From an uncultured Clostridia bacterium (lineage in GTDB: Bacteria; Bacillota; Clostridia; Lachnospirales; CAG-274), in NCBI GenBank assembly GCA_947628755.1, contig CANRBC010000006.1:49003-113002 (forward strand): a DNA stretch of 64,000 bases, given 5' to 3'. Shown piece by piece: positions 1 to 8,473 of this stretch. How positions within the stretch are numbered: the first letter of the stretch is position 1; every line of letters starts with the position of its first letter. The notes beneath the pieces were generated by a model. It did no database searches, was not told the origin of the DNA, and saw nothing but the letters and a program-made list of their open reading frames with translations. The position numbers were made by a program, and so were the translations under genes.

Positions 1-365
1 TCCTCTTTTTGCACAACTTGTATTGCAGCTCTGTATTCCTCAACCTCTATGGGCAGAACATTTTCATCGGGATTACTTTCATATCCTCGCTGCGGTTTAC
101 TTAAAAGATTATAAAGCCTTATTTTGAGATATGTTTCAAAGTTATAGCCGTCTTTCTTTATAAAGCCCACACAAAAAGCAGGAACAACCACTATCATTGT
201 TGAATATGTTGCTAAATCGGCATTGATATTTTTTAGAAGAAGAAATGTAGGTATTCCGCATAACAAGGCAATTCCGCTGCACACAAGCTGTCTTACAGAT
301 AAACCTGCAACTATGCTTTCCTTGTAGTCCTCTATTTCCTCCGGAACTCGTACTTCTATTGACAT
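1..365 (-). CDS. PrgI family conjugation protein (3' end outside window)
   Basis: The reading frame starts at an ATG at 365 behind a strong ribosome site (AGGGAGGTG) and stays open to the left edge, so about 121 residues are visible and the C-terminus is missing. The protein opens MSIEVRVPEEIEDYKES, followed by two closely spaced hydrophobic segments at about residues 25-65. This is the usual layout of the small PrgI membrane proteins of Gram-positive type IV secretion/conjugation systems, which are normally encoded just before the VirB4-like ATPase. It lies 15 bp downstream of the TrbL-like gene on the same strand, in the order expected for clostridial conjugative elements. The family call is by composition and context. 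Confidence 0.75.
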   Translation of the reverse strand, partial: MSIEVRVPEEIEDYKESIVAGLSVRQLVCSGIALLCGIPTFLLLKNINADLATYSTMIVVVPAFCVGFIKKDGYNFETYLKIRLYNLLSKPQRGYESNPDENVLPIEVEEYRAAIQVVQKE

Positions 366-380
366 ATATCACACCTCCCT

Positions 381-1226
381 CTACACAGCATTCATTATCT
401 GCTTTATGATTCTGCCGCTTGAAAATACCGAAACAGCAAGAACCGCCGTATATATGATGTTTTGAAGCAGAAATGAATTTATAAACTTACTTATATCTGT
501 TGCAGGATCATAATCAATTATAAATGATGCAATAAGAGCATGATATATCATAAAACAAGCAATTATTGCTGTTCCCTGCAAGGATACGGCAGTGAAATTT
601 TTGATAAAATTCAATGCCGTAGGTCTGAATTCCTGACTTACAAATGTTGAAAGGGGAATAGGTGAGAACAGCAGTAACAGCCAAAGCTCAAAAATCCTGA
701 AAACAGTAGTAATGCTTATTATCGCTTCTACAAGGTGTATAAAAATCCAACACACAAACACAACTATGTATGTAAATATCTTATTAAAAAAGTCAAGATT
801 ATCGATAGCATTCGCTATCATTGTTACCTGACTTGTGCTTACTCCCACACCAAATGTATATGTTGCACCCGTAATCATACCATTGCCCACATTGACGGCT
901 GTTTCCTCAATAGCTGTTAAAATCTGAGGTATATGACAGAATAAAAAGGCGAATATGCCAAACTTAATAAGTATATTGACGGGAAGTTTTATACTTCCAA
1001 GTCCGTTATCGCCTGATGACCTGTTTACCATAGCTACAAGTTCTATAAGCATAAACAATGTAAGCAGAGATGCACCAATAGCAAACACGCTGTTTTTCAT
1101 AAGATTTATTATTGTGTTATTTGTAGTTGGATTGTACTGTGCAAGCGTCTTAGTCAAAGAACCTGCAAATCCGGCTTCCAATGCAAGATTACAAAGGTCT
1201 GAAATCATAGTTTCTATAAAACTCAT
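381..1226 (-). CDS. TrbL/VirB6-like conjugal transfer membrane protein
   Basis: A 281-residue polytopic membrane protein, probably the inner-membrane channel component of the mating-pair apparatus. Several long hydrophobic stretches are visible (about residues 45-65, 80-105, 160-215 and 230-275). A short amphipathic N-terminus (SFIETMISDLCNLALEAG) resembles CD0411-like proteins of Tn916/CTn-type elements. The start is placed at the ATG at 1226 because a GGAGGT ribosome site lies just upstream at 1231-1236; a longer start at 1238 would fall inside that site. It sits between Maff2 and PrgI, the standard order in clostridial conjugative elements. Function is inferred from family and position. 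Confidence 0.75.
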   Translation of the reverse strand: MSFIETMISDLCNLALEAGFAGSLTKTLAQYNPTTNNTIINLMKNSVFAIGASLLTLFMLIELVAMVNRSSGDNGLGSIKLPVNILIKFGIFAFLFCHIPQILTAIEETAVNVGNGMITGATYTFGVGVSTSQVTMIANAIDNLDFFNKIFTYIVVFVCWIFIHLVEAIISITTVFRIFELWLLLLFSPIPLSTFVSQEFRPTALNFIKNFTAVSLQGTAIIACFMIYHALIASFIIDYDPATDISKFINSFLLQNIIYTAVLAVSVFSSGRIIKQIMNAV

Positions 1227-1271
1227 AATTACCTCCATAATTAGCCTTACATAAAGTTAAGGCAATGCAAA

Positions 1272-1613
1272 CTATGCAGTTATAGATAAATCCAAAGCCG
1301 CTACCGCTGCTCCTGCTGCAATAATAATTGCACCGCCTATGATCTGCCATATAGCTCCCTGTATACCGGGACCATTGTGGTCCTTTATACCGATACCGAG
1401 CTGAACAAGTCCCCATACAGCCCATAAACCGCCGCCTGCGGTCGCACCCTTTGATAAAAGGCTTTTAGCCGTATTTATAGCATCTGCGCCACTTGCAGCA
1501 AAGCAATAGGATATTCCTGCCGATACGGTCATAACTGCTGTCATAACTATACTTCTGAGCATAGCACTTAATCTTTTCTTGTTTCTCTTTTCATTGATTA
1601 AAAACTTTTTCAT
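1272..1613 (-). CDS. Maff2 family mobile-element membrane protein
   Basis: A 113-residue protein with a basic N-terminus, a hydrophobic leader (about residues 20-38, ending CFAASGADA) and a glycine-rich, strongly hydrophobic C-terminal half (IQGAIWQIIGGAIIIAAGAAVAAL). This is the signature of the Maff2 family, small pilin-like membrane proteins found next to TrbL and VirD4 genes in conjugative elements. The start at 1613 has a GGAGGG ribosome site; an upstream in-frame Met at 1640 has none. Its exact role in conjugation is not established. A pilin/VirB2-like role is plausible from size and topology only. Confidence 0.75.
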   Translation of the reverse strand: MKKFLINEKRNKKRLSAMLRSIVMTAVMTVSAGISYCFAASGADAINTAKSLLSKGATAGGGLWAVWGLVQLGIGIKDHNGPGIQGAIWQIIGGAIIIAAGAAVAALDLSITA

Positions 1614-1624
1614 ATAATCCCTCC

Positions 1625-1657
1625 AAATAAAAAAGAGCAATCTTTTTTGATTGCTCC
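1625..1657 (-). terminator. Rho-independent terminator after the BRO-family gene
   Basis: On the minus strand GAGCAATC pairs perfectly with GATTGCTC (arms 1649-1656 and 1635-1642) around a six-base loop. A run of T residues follows (A-run at 1625-1634 on the plus strand). It lies 8 bp beyond the stop codon at 1665 and separates that gene from maff2. Confidence 0.85.
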
Positions 1658-1664
1658 CAATATC

Positions 1665-2534
1665 TTAATTATTATTTTTTTCATTGTCTGCATCTATAAC
1701 GCCCTCAATGGTATTTACAACAACTTCATTAAGCTGTATTGCATTTTCCGATGTTATAACAGACTTTCCTGTTGAGCTTTCTATTTCCTTTCTTGCATTT
1801 CCTGCTATATTGCCTCCCTGACGGGCTACATCAACATTTTCTTTAAAGGATTTTGGATCGGCAACCTTTGAAAGCTCTGTTGTGGTTGCTTCCGCAAGCA
1901 TATTGAGTACCAATTCCATATCGCTCATGTTGTCACGCAAATTTTCTTTTTTCAAACCTTTCAATCTTTTATACTCACGGGTTCGCATTCCTGACCAAGC
2001 CTTTGTTATTTCGTCTGTCAGAATAGCATATTCTCTGCCTTTTGTTACACCGTGCTTGTCCCATTCCTCGGTAAGATTGTTTCTTATCCGTATGGACAAC
2101 AGCCTTTGCTGTATCCACTCATTACTGTACCCTTTTTTCTGATATGTAAGAAAAGCCCTGTCCATTGCAAGCTCAGGGTCAATGGTTTCCTCTATTCTTT
2201 CTCTGCCTACCTGTGCGAGCCACATTTTGAAAGGCTCTGCCTTTGGTGACGGTATTGACTGGATAATACGGAGAAGCTGTTCTGTATCGGCTACATCGGT
2301 TTTATAATATTTACCGTCAGATGACTTCATTTTCAGTTGTACGATTTTTTCGTACAACTGACTTCCTTCCATTTTCAGTTTTCGCTTTAAGTCGCTCCAG
2401 TACCTTCTTGGATTTTCGGAATTTGTCAGAACACCGACAACATCTACAACAGAAAAATACCATTCTTCCTTTTCCTCATCCCAAGCGGTTCTTATTGCCT
2501 TATCCTCAAAAAGCTGAATAGAATTATTACTCAT
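1665..2534 (-). CDS. BRO-N domain protein (phage antirepressor/DinD-like)
   Basis: A 289-residue protein. The N-terminal ~110 residues carry BRO-N features: AIRTAWDEEKEEWYFSVVDVVGVL, then an NPRRYWSDLKRKL segment and an SIPSPKAEPFKMWLAQVG segment. The middle resembles the DinD/COG3645 family. BRO-N domains bind DNA and occur in phage antirepressors and mobile elements; the target here is unknown. The ATG at 2534 has a GAGAGGTG ribosome site. The gene has its own terminator and sits inside the conjugation module as a separate unit between the VirD4 gene and maff2, so it is probably element cargo or a regulator. Confidence 0.75.
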   Translation of the reverse strand: MSNNSIQLFEDKAIRTAWDEEKEEWYFSVVDVVGVLTNSENPRRYWSDLKRKLKMEGSQLYEKIVQLKMKSSDGKYYKTDVADTEQLLRIIQSIPSPKAEPFKMWLAQVGRERIEETIDPELAMDRAFLTYQKKGYSNEWIQQRLLSIRIRNNLTEEWDKHGVTKGREYAILTDEITKAWSGMRTREYKRLKGLKKENLRDNMSDMELVLNMLAEATTTELSKVADPKSFKENVDVARQGGNIAGNARKEIESSTGKSVITSENAIQLNEVVVNTIEGVIDADNEKNNN

Positions 2535-2657
2535 AATACACCTCTCATCTAAGCCCGATTATATTTTATATCATTATACCACATATCCTAAAACATTTCA
2601 ATCGGACTGATATTTGTTATATATAGCAACTTCACTCAACATAATTTCAGAGTATGT

Positions 2658-4505
2658 TTATAACAAGCCCTGAATTTCAAGGATTTCTAAATCCTTATCA
2701 TCAAGTATGTATTCCTCAATGTTAAAGTTTTCATTATCTGATTTCTCTTTTTCGGCTAATTGTTTATTGTATTCCACTATATCAAACAGCTTGCTTTTAT
2801 CGTAGTCGGCGGATTTTTTGTAGTTTGGATGTGATTTTATATTGTACTTTCTTGACTTGAAAGGCTTTAAGCCTCGTATGAATAAAATACACTCCTCATT
2901 ATCAAGCCTGCCTACTTCATCAGCAGTTATAAGATCTCGCCCTAAAATTTGGTCTTGCAGACTGTAACTGCCTTGCTGCCCTTTGGTAGTGCTTGTTCCC
3001 CTGTGGTCTATAGTTGTTTTTCCAACTCTCTCGGATATGGACTTCATTGTCTTGTCCTCTCCGCTGCCAAGAAACAGAGTAGTATCACAGTTACCAACAA
3101 GAGTTCCTGCTTGCTTGTCGTATATGGCTTCTATCTGTGCCATATTCTGCACAATTACATCTACAGATATTTCCCTTGAACGGATTATAGATATGATCTT
3201 CTCAAAGTTCGGTATCTGTCCTATATTTGCAAATTCGTCAAGCATACATCTTACATGAACAGGCAGTCTTCCGCCATATACATTGTCGGCTTTATCGCAT
3301 AATTCTTTGAAAAGCTGTGAATACATCATAGCTGCAAGGAAATTAAACGTAGATACCTTATCATCGATTATTATGAATAAGGCTGTTTTTCTGTCGCCTA
3401 TGCTGCTTAATTCCATTTCATCATACATTGTCATATCTCTTACTTGCTTTACATCAAAGGCAGCCAGTCTGACACCGCACGAAATAAGTATTGACTTTGC
3501 TGTCTTTCCTGCGGCAAGTTTGTATTTTTTGTATTGAGAAAGGGCAAAGTGTTCGGGTTGCGGAGGCTTTATCTCTCTGTCAGGCTCAATTTGCAGTTCA
3601 TATTTTCTGCAAAACTCCTCTGTTCCGATCTCCAGTTCCTCAAACATATAGTCAACAGGATTTTTAAAGGTTTCGTCATCCTCCCGTACTTCCATAGAGT
3701 TTATCATACGAATAAGCGATGCAAAGTTATGTTCTTCCTCGTTCAGTTCATAGTATATATAGCCGATAAGAGCCATATACAAAAGCCTTTCGGAGTTTTC
3801 CCAAAACTGGTCGGCAGACTTTTCGCCTTTTTCCTTTGTGCTTGTTATAAGCAAGTCTGTAAAAACCTTTATATCTGCCTCGCTTTTAATAAATCCGAAT
3901 GGATTATAGTGCATCGACTTATTGAAATCCACAGTATTGAATGTTTTTATGACATATCCGTTATCTGCAAAAAGCTTTCCTACTTCGTTCAATACCGTAC
4001 CTTTCGGATCGGTTATCACATAGCTTGAATGGAGCTGCATAAGATTTGGCTTTAAGAAAAACCTTGTTTTACCGCTGCCTGAGCCGCCTATTACAAGAAC
4101 ATTGTTGTTACGCATTGTTTTCCTTGTATTAAGGCTCATTCTTTCGGTCATTGTGAAGAGCATATTGTTCTGAAAAGACTTATCTATGTATTTGCCAATG
4201 TCAGATGCTGTTCCCCATTTTGCAGAGCCGTGTTCTATACCCTGCATATAGTTTTTTCTGCCGAATATATAATATACGACAGCTAGGAAATAGCAAAAAA
4301 CACCGACAAAACCGCATAGCATCGCATTTTTTTCATAACTTATATACGGTTTGCTAAACATAACATTGTAGTTTTCCACCATATCGTTCAGCTTATCAAG
4401 CATTGTGGTGTATGCCGATAGAGAATATATCTCGTAACATCGGTCAGCCACATAAAAGACCAAAAGGGCAATAACAGCTAAAAATATGATATTGCTTTTT
4501 TTCAT
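2658..4505 (-). CDS. VirD4/TraG-type type IV coupling protein
   Basis: A 615-residue coupling ATPase that would link the relaxosome to the transfer channel. Two N-terminal membrane helices (about residues 5-22 and 60-80) precede the ATPase domain. Walker A is VIGGSGSGKTRFF at about residue 140. Walker B is RCMLDEFANIGQIPNFE at about residue 415, and the downstream IIRSREISVDVIVQNMAQIEAIY stretch is characteristic of TraG/VirD4 proteins. Length is normal for Gram-positive members. It overlaps the upstream PcfB-like gene by 4 bp (ATGA), so the two are translationally coupled. It appears intact. Confidence 0.92.
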   Translation of the reverse strand: MKKSNIIFLAVIALLVFYVADRCYEIYSLSAYTTMLDKLNDMVENYNVMFSKPYISYEKNAMLCGFVGVFCYFLAVVYYIFGRKNYMQGIEHGSAKWGTASDIGKYIDKSFQNNMLFTMTERMSLNTRKTMRNNNVLVIGGSGSGKTRFFLKPNLMQLHSSYVITDPKGTVLNEVGKLFADNGYVIKTFNTVDFNKSMHYNPFGFIKSEADIKVFTDLLITSTKEKGEKSADQFWENSERLLYMALIGYIYYELNEEEHNFASLIRMINSMEVREDDETFKNPVDYMFEELEIGTEEFCRKYELQIEPDREIKPPQPEHFALSQYKKYKLAAGKTAKSILISCGVRLAAFDVKQVRDMTMYDEMELSSIGDRKTALFIIIDDKVSTFNFLAAMMYSQLFKELCDKADNVYGGRLPVHVRCMLDEFANIGQIPNFEKIISIIRSREISVDVIVQNMAQIEAIYDKQAGTLVGNCDTTLFLGSGEDKTMKSISERVGKTTIDHRGTSTTKGQQGSYSLQDQILGRDLITADEVGRLDNEECILFIRGLKPFKSRKYNIKSHPNYKKSADYDKSKLFDIVEYNKQLAEKEKSDNENFNIEEYILDDKDLEILEIQGLL

Positions 4506-4957
4506 CGGCTGTTCTTCTCCCTTTGCTTGGTATGATCTGCCCTGTTGTGCTGCGGTTTAATTTTCTGATAGCTTTGCAGGAGCTTGTTAAGTGGACTTTT
4601 AGACTTCATTTGCTTTGCCAATACTCTGTTAAGGCTGTCATTGACCAATGAGCTGTCCTTCTTTTGGTATAATAATTGATACCCATTTTCAGTCTTTTTT
4701 ATTGCAAAGGCTATGTTTTGCCGCTTACATTGACTGCATATAGCTTTCAGTTTTTCTTTGGATTCAATTTCCTGTGTCAGTTCCAAGTCACGCCCTTTCC
4801 TGACCAGATTTTTAACACTCTTTTTTCCTGTTTCGGAATAGTGTGTTACAGCCTTTCGGGTTGAATATCTTATAATATTCCCTGTATGTCTGCTTAAAAA
4901 TCTCAATAAGTTTTTAGCCGAGTTAGTTAATAAGCTGTTACCTTGTTCTTCCAACAA
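4502..4957 (-). CDS. PcfB family (DUF3801) conjugation protein
   Basis: About 151 residues, rich in Lys, Arg and Gln. The central block (EKLKAICSQCKRQNIAFAIKK) matches the PcfB/DUF3801 family, which accompanies VirD4 genes in Gram-positive conjugative plasmids and integrative elements. PcfB of pCF10 acts with the coupling protein PcfC. The ribosome site AAGGAGGTG lies 8 nt before a TTG at 4957, which is preferred here; the in-frame GTG at 4966 is part of that site. The stop overlaps the VirD4 start (ATGA). The basic, disordered C-terminus is typical. Confidence 0.75.
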   Translation of the reverse strand: MLEEQGNSLLTNSAKNLLRFLSRHTGNIIRYSTRKAVTHYSETGKKSVKNLVRKGRDLELTQEIESKEKLKAICSQCKRQNIAFAIKKTENGYQLLYQKKDSSLVNDSLNRVLAKQMKSKSPLNKLLQSYQKIKPQHNRADHTKQREKNSR

Positions 4958-5029
4958 AGTAATCACCTCCTTGTAATATTGTTTCAGGGTGGTCTAATGA
5001 CACGCATTTCATCATTTCCTTTCTTCAAA

Positions 5030-5064
5030 TAAAAAAACACTTTCGGATTTTTCCAAAAGTGTTC
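5030..5064 (-). terminator. Rho-independent terminator downstream of the Rpn remnant
   Basis: On the minus strand AACACTTT/AAAGTGTT arms (5056-5063 and 5037-5044), extended by an inner TCC/GGA pairing, are followed by a T-run (plus-strand A-run at 5031-5038). It would end transcription arriving from the Rpn genes before the PcfB-VirD4 unit. Confidence 0.75.
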
Positions 5065-5143
5065 ATAAAATCACGTTATTTTTGATGTGTATAAAAAGCA
5101 AAGCAGAACATTATATTATTATGCTCTGCCCTATTGCGCTCTT

Positions 5144-5438
5144 TTATTTGAGCAATTCCTCATACTTTGCATAGTCGGACTTTGGAACATTTAAAGCCTC
5201 CAAAGCCTTGTCTAATGACATTCCCAAATTTTTCATAATACTCATAATATCTGCCAATTTAGCATTTTCTATACCCTGTGCCATACCTTGAGCTATACCC
5301 TTTTCAACACCTCTATCATATACACCTAAGCTGTAATCACACATTTCATACACCTCCGTTTGCATTTCTTCACTCATCTTTATATCATATTCACTTTCAA
5401 ACACCTGTTTCTTGGTGTCTATGCTTACACTTTAAGAT
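5144..5438 (-). pseudogene. 5'-truncated Rpn-family nuclease gene (C-terminal remnant)
   Basis: The translation from 5404 (MFESEYDIKMSEEMQTEV..., 86 residues) matches the C-terminal quarter of the intact Rpn gene at 5482-6486 almost residue for residue. Homology extends upstream to about 5438 (codons for SVSIDTKKQV), where an in-frame stop and unrelated sequence begin. The whole PD-(D/E)XK catalytic part is missing. This copy has one GMAQ unit in the hinge, against four in the intact gene. It lies in tandem with the intact copy, so unequal recombination between the two is the simplest explanation. It could still make a short C-terminal peptide, but no convincing ribosome site is seen. Confidence 0.8.
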
Positions 5439-5481
5439 ATAAAGTAAGGCAGAACATACTGCCCTGCCTTTTGGTGTTCTT

Positions 5482-6486
5482 TTATTTGAGCAATTCCTCA
5501 TACTTTGCATAGTCGGACTTTGGAACATTCAAAGCCTCCAAAGCCTTGTCTAATGACATTCCCAAATTTTTCATAATGCTCTTGATATTTTCCAGTAAGT
5601 TTTGCTCTATACCTTGAGCCATACCTTGAGCCATACCCTGAGCCATACCCTGAGCCATACCTTGAGCTATACCCTTCTCAACACCTCTATCATATACACC
5701 TAAGCTGTAATCACACATTTCATACACCTCCGTTTGCATTTCTTCACTCATTTTTATATTATATTCATTTTCCAAAATTTTTTTCTTTGCATCTATGCTT
5801 ACGCTTTCGGAAAACAGAACGTCAAGCATTTTGAGAAGTCCCGAATAGTTGTCGTCCTTCTCGCTGCCGAGACCGACAAGGATAACCTCGTCTGTGTCGT
5901 AATATTCTCTGAGGTTCGGCGCATTACCCACCAAATTTTTTTCCGTAAGATAGATCCTCTTAATTGTATTTCTCATTTCCACACGGGGATTAGTAAGCAC
6001 CCATATGGAAAATACCTTCTTGATATTTTCGTATTCGCTTTTTACAAACTCTCTGCCGTACTGATGTGAAAGCATACGAGCGCAGTAGTATCTTGCACGT
6101 CTGAGAAGATTATCCAGAGATGATATTCTACTCTGCGCTTCTACATTAATTATAAACTTTACTTGCTCATTTGATACGGGGACAAATACATCAAAAAGAA
6201 TATCATATCTTGCCGTACCCTCGTCTATGGAGCTGTCATCGGTGTTTTTGCCGTCTATCACGATGCCTTCGTCTTGATGTACGGCTTCTTTCGATACAAG
6301 AGGTTTTCCCTCAATATACTTTTCCGCTATGTCGTTTACATCTATGTCCTTAAATTCCTCAAGACAGCCCTTCAGAATGTGAGCCAGTATTATTTTGAAG
6401 GACAAAACCTTTTTGCAGGCTTCGTCAAGTTTTGGATTTCTGTAGGCTGTATCTATTGTTTTTGAAACAGGTGTGTTTGTTTCCAT
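5482..6486 (-). CDS. Rpn family PD-(D/E)XK nuclease (recombination-promoting nuclease/putative transposase)
   Basis: A 334-residue protein of the Rpn/YhgA-like family, which have endonuclease activity and promote RecA-independent recombination in E. coli. The likely catalytic core is visible around residues 90-130: Asp in ARYDILFDVFVP and the ExQ of FIINVEAQS. A middle segment (NLLRRARYYCARMLSHQYG, then VFSIWVLTNP) is typical of clostridial members. The C-terminus holds a GIAQ(GMAQ)4GIEQ repeat followed by a short coil. The ATG at 6486 has a GAGGGT site. It is inserted between the pcfB-like gene and a small conserved gene of the conjugative element and is probably not part of the transfer machinery. 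Confidence 0.8.
   Translation of the reverse strand: METNTPVSKTIDTAYRNPKLDEACKKVLSFKIILAHILKGCLEEFKDIDVNDIAEKYIEGKPLVSKEAVHQDEGIVIDGKNTDDSSIDEGTARYDILFDVFVPVSNEQVKFIINVEAQSRISSLDNLLRRARYYCARMLSHQYGREFVKSEYENIKKVFSIWVLTNPRVEMRNTIKRIYLTEKNLVGNAPNLREYYDTDEVILVGLGSEKDDNYSGLLKMLDVLFSESVSIDAKKKILENEYNIKMSEEMQTEVYEMCDYSLGVYDRGVEKGIAQGMAQGMAQGMAQGMAQGIEQNLLENIKSIMKNLGMSLDKALEALNVPKSDYAKYEELLK
5612..5674 (-). repeat. 12-bp tandem repeat encoding GMAQ units in the Rpn hinge
   Basis: A 12-bp unit (taccttgagcca on the plus strand, with single-base variants) is repeated head to tail and encodes GIAQ, four GMAQ and GIEQ. The two other Rpn copies in this window have one and two GMAQ units at the same place. 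The array is in frame, so changes in copy number alter hinge length without frameshift. Confidence 0.9.
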
Positions 6487-6618
6487 ATTTTTACCCTCAT
6501 ATAACTGTATTCTTCTGTATATTTATTTTATTATAAGTACGATGAAATGTCAAGATATGTTGAATGGCTTTATATTGCAAGCCCTTAGCAAATGTTGTAT
6601 ATATAAAAGATTTTTTGT

Positions 6619-7071
6619 TTAAGTATGCTTCGGCATAGATTTAAGCAGAGAAGTTATACTTGGCTTTTTGTTTCTCTTTGAAGTATTGCTGCCTGTAAAA
6701 TTAAAATCATCTATATGGGTAAAGAGAGAAATATCGTTCTCCGCTTCTGCCATTATTGCATCATAATCATATACACCGTCTTTAAGGCTTGCGAGTTTGT
6801 TTATAAGCTCCTTGACCTTTGTAATGTTGTTGATTTTATCAGCATACTCCCGTATGAAATTCATATCGTCATCGGGTATAATATACTCCTCCTCGTTATA
6901 CCTTGTGTTTGTATGTATATACCACTTTTCACTTATTTCTTGTGTGTATTCCGAAAAATATCTCGGAAACTCTATGAGATGCAGCAATATCTCAGTCTTA
7001 TCCACAATATTTTCAGCTTTGTTAAGCAGGTATTCTATATTTCGTGTTATTAAAAAATCTATGCTGAACAA
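6619..7071 (-). CDS. Conserved hypothetical protein of the conjugative element
   Basis: A 150-residue, largely helical, acidic soluble protein that I do not recognise. Translation starts at a TTG at 7071 with a strong AAGGAGGTG site 7 nt upstream. It lies 37 bp downstream of the DUF6017 replication gene on the same strand, so the two are probably co-transcribed. No membrane segment or signal peptide is seen. The C-terminal 25 residues (SNTSKRNKKPSITSLLKS) are basic. Its position suggests an accessory role in element replication or partition, which is inference only. Confidence 0.6.
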   Translation of the reverse strand: MFSIDFLITRNIEYLLNKAENIVDKTEILLHLIEFPRYFSEYTQEISEKWYIHTNTRYNEEEYIIPDDDMNFIREYADKINNITKVKELINKLASLKDGVYDYDAIMAEAENDISLFTHIDDFNFTGSNTSKRNKKPSITSLLKSMPKHT

Positions 7072-7108
7072 GCCAACACCTCCTTGTAATTTTTGTATTC
7101 AGGGCAAG

Positions 7109-7996
7109 TCAAGTAGACTTTGCTCCGAATAAGTTCCTCTGTATTTCCGTACTGTAATAATTTGCTCTTGTAGACTTGGCATTGTATAATGTTGCCAGTA
7201 GATATGCTTTTATATTGCCTATTTTTGAGGTACAGCGTGAAAGGGCTATCAAAACATACTGAATATCTTCAAAGTCCAGTTTAAGCAATCTGTTCTTTAC
7301 GACCTCTGCCGGAATTGGGCTGCCGTCTATGAATACAGGCTTTTTCTTAAAGGCAACTGTTTCAGCCATAATGCTGACAATCTCATCTACCCTTTCTTTG
7401 TCGCTCTGATTTTCGTGAGAAGTAAGAGCTGCATAGTCAATATTCTGTTTGATCAGCTCGGTATACTTTTCTATCATATCTATCCCATCAGGATAAGATA
7501 AGATAGATTGGTTATTTGATACTTCAGTATTTGATTTATCAGTATTTGATATATTAATATTTAATTGTGTGCTGTTTTCCGACAACGGATTTCCCGTTGA
7601 CGGATTATCCGTTATCGGAAAATCGCATGACGGTGAAACCTCCGTTGTGTGATTTTCGCATAACGGTTGTATATCCTTATTTTCCGAAAGCTTTGGCTCT
7701 TTTTGGGGAATTTCATAAACATTGTATACATTCTTGTCAAAGAGTCCTTTGCTATCTCTGCTCTGCATCCTGACTATGTATCCGGCAGCCTCCAGTTCAT
7801 TTATGCCTGCTCTCACAGAAGCAACTCCGTCTTTGGATATTACTGCTAAGCCTGTAAGGGTATAATCCCAGTTATCGGGTAGAGATAATATAGTTGACAA
7901 TATCCCGCGAGCCTTATATGATAGGCTTGTATCTTTCAGATGATAGTTTGACATTACCGTGTAATTCTTGGTCTTTTCCACTCTGAATACTGACAT
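7109..7996 (-). CDS. Helix-turn-helix replication initiator-like protein (DUF6017 type)
   Basis: A 295-residue protein. Residues 1-95 form a winged-helix domain (MSVFRVEKTKNYTVMSNYHL, then KARGILSTILSLPDNWDYT and GVASVRAGINELEAAGYI) like the N-terminus of phage and plasmid replisome organisers. A low-complexity Ser/Asn/Thr linker spans about residues 115-165. The C-terminal domain (about 170-290) contains FEDIQYVLIALSRCTSKIGNIKAYL, matching the DUF6017 domain common beside clostridial conjugative elements. Its likely role is replication or maintenance of the excised element. The ATG at 7996 has an AAGGAGG site that overlaps the end of the small upstream gene. Confidence 0.75.
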   Translation of the reverse strand: MSVFRVEKTKNYTVMSNYHLKDTSLSYKARGILSTILSLPDNWDYTLTGLAVISKDGVASVRAGINELEAAGYIVRMQSRDSKGLFDKNVYNVYEIPQKEPKLSENKDIQPLCENHTTEVSPSCDFPITDNPSTGNPLSENSTQLNINISNTDKSNTEVSNNQSILSYPDGIDMIEKYTELIKQNIDYAALTSHENQSDKERVDEIVSIMAETVAFKKKPVFIDGSPIPAEVVKNRLLKLDFEDIQYVLIALSRCTSKIGNIKAYLLATLYNAKSTRANYYSTEIQRNLFGAKST

Positions 7997-7997
7997 A

Positions 7998-8237
7998 TCA
8001 CTGCCTCCTTGCCATCTGCGGTATTTTTTCTTTGTTTACAGCATACTTACCCTCTATACTGAGTACATAGCCTTTTTCCATAAGACTAGCCAATATCCTG
8101 TTGATTTTTTCAACACTATCTGTGCTTAGTTCAGCAAGATACTCGGCTGTTGCGTAATCAGCCACAGGCAGATTTATCATTGTTGCAACAACACCCATTT
8201 CCTCAAGTGTCAGGTCTTTGTCCATCTGTAAAATCAT
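7998..8237 (-). CDS. Small winged-helix-like protein upstream of the replication gene
   Basis: A 79-residue protein with a predicted helix-turn-helix plus wing pattern (LTLEEMGVVATMINLPVADYATAEYLAEL, then INRILASLMEKGYVLSIEGKYAV). The ATG at 8237 has an AGGAGG site. The stop TGA is one base from the ATG of the DUF6017 gene, so the two are coupled. It may be a small DNA-binding regulator or initiator partner, but I do not recognise a named family. It is the last gene on this side that clearly belongs to the conjugative element. Confidence 0.65.
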   Translation of the reverse strand: MILQMDKDLTLEEMGVVATMINLPVADYATAEYLAELSTDSVEKINRILASLMEKGYVLSIEGKYAVNKEKIPQMARRQ

Positions 8238-8267
8238 AATTGCCTCCTATAATCATAAAAATTTGTA

Positions 8268-8302
8268 TAAAAAAAGAGCAACTATACTACATAATTGCTC
8301 TT
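8268..8302 (-). terminator. Terminator of the first DUF4143 ATPase gene
   Basis: Minus-strand arms AAGAGCAA (8295-8302) and TTGCTCTT (8274-8281) are followed by seven or more T residues. It lies about 170 bp past the stop codon at 8474. The stretch 8303-8473 is AT-rich and I see no gene in it; the right end of the conjugative element may lie here, but no attachment-site repeat is recognisable. Confidence 0.8.
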
Positions 8303-8473
8303 ATCACTAAAAATTAATATTAAGTTGTAAAAAATGTCAAATCAAAGCTCTTTCAAAAAATGGTGTAGTAAGCACATTATTTTATAATGAAACCCTTGTA
8401 TTTACATATATTTTCAAGACTAACTATTGTTTTTGGATAAAAACCAAATTACATAAATAAGCAAATCCACTCT

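Noticed and set aside
5144..5404. Independent 86-residue protein
   Set aside because: It is a C-terminal fragment of the adjacent Rpn gene without its own ribosome site.
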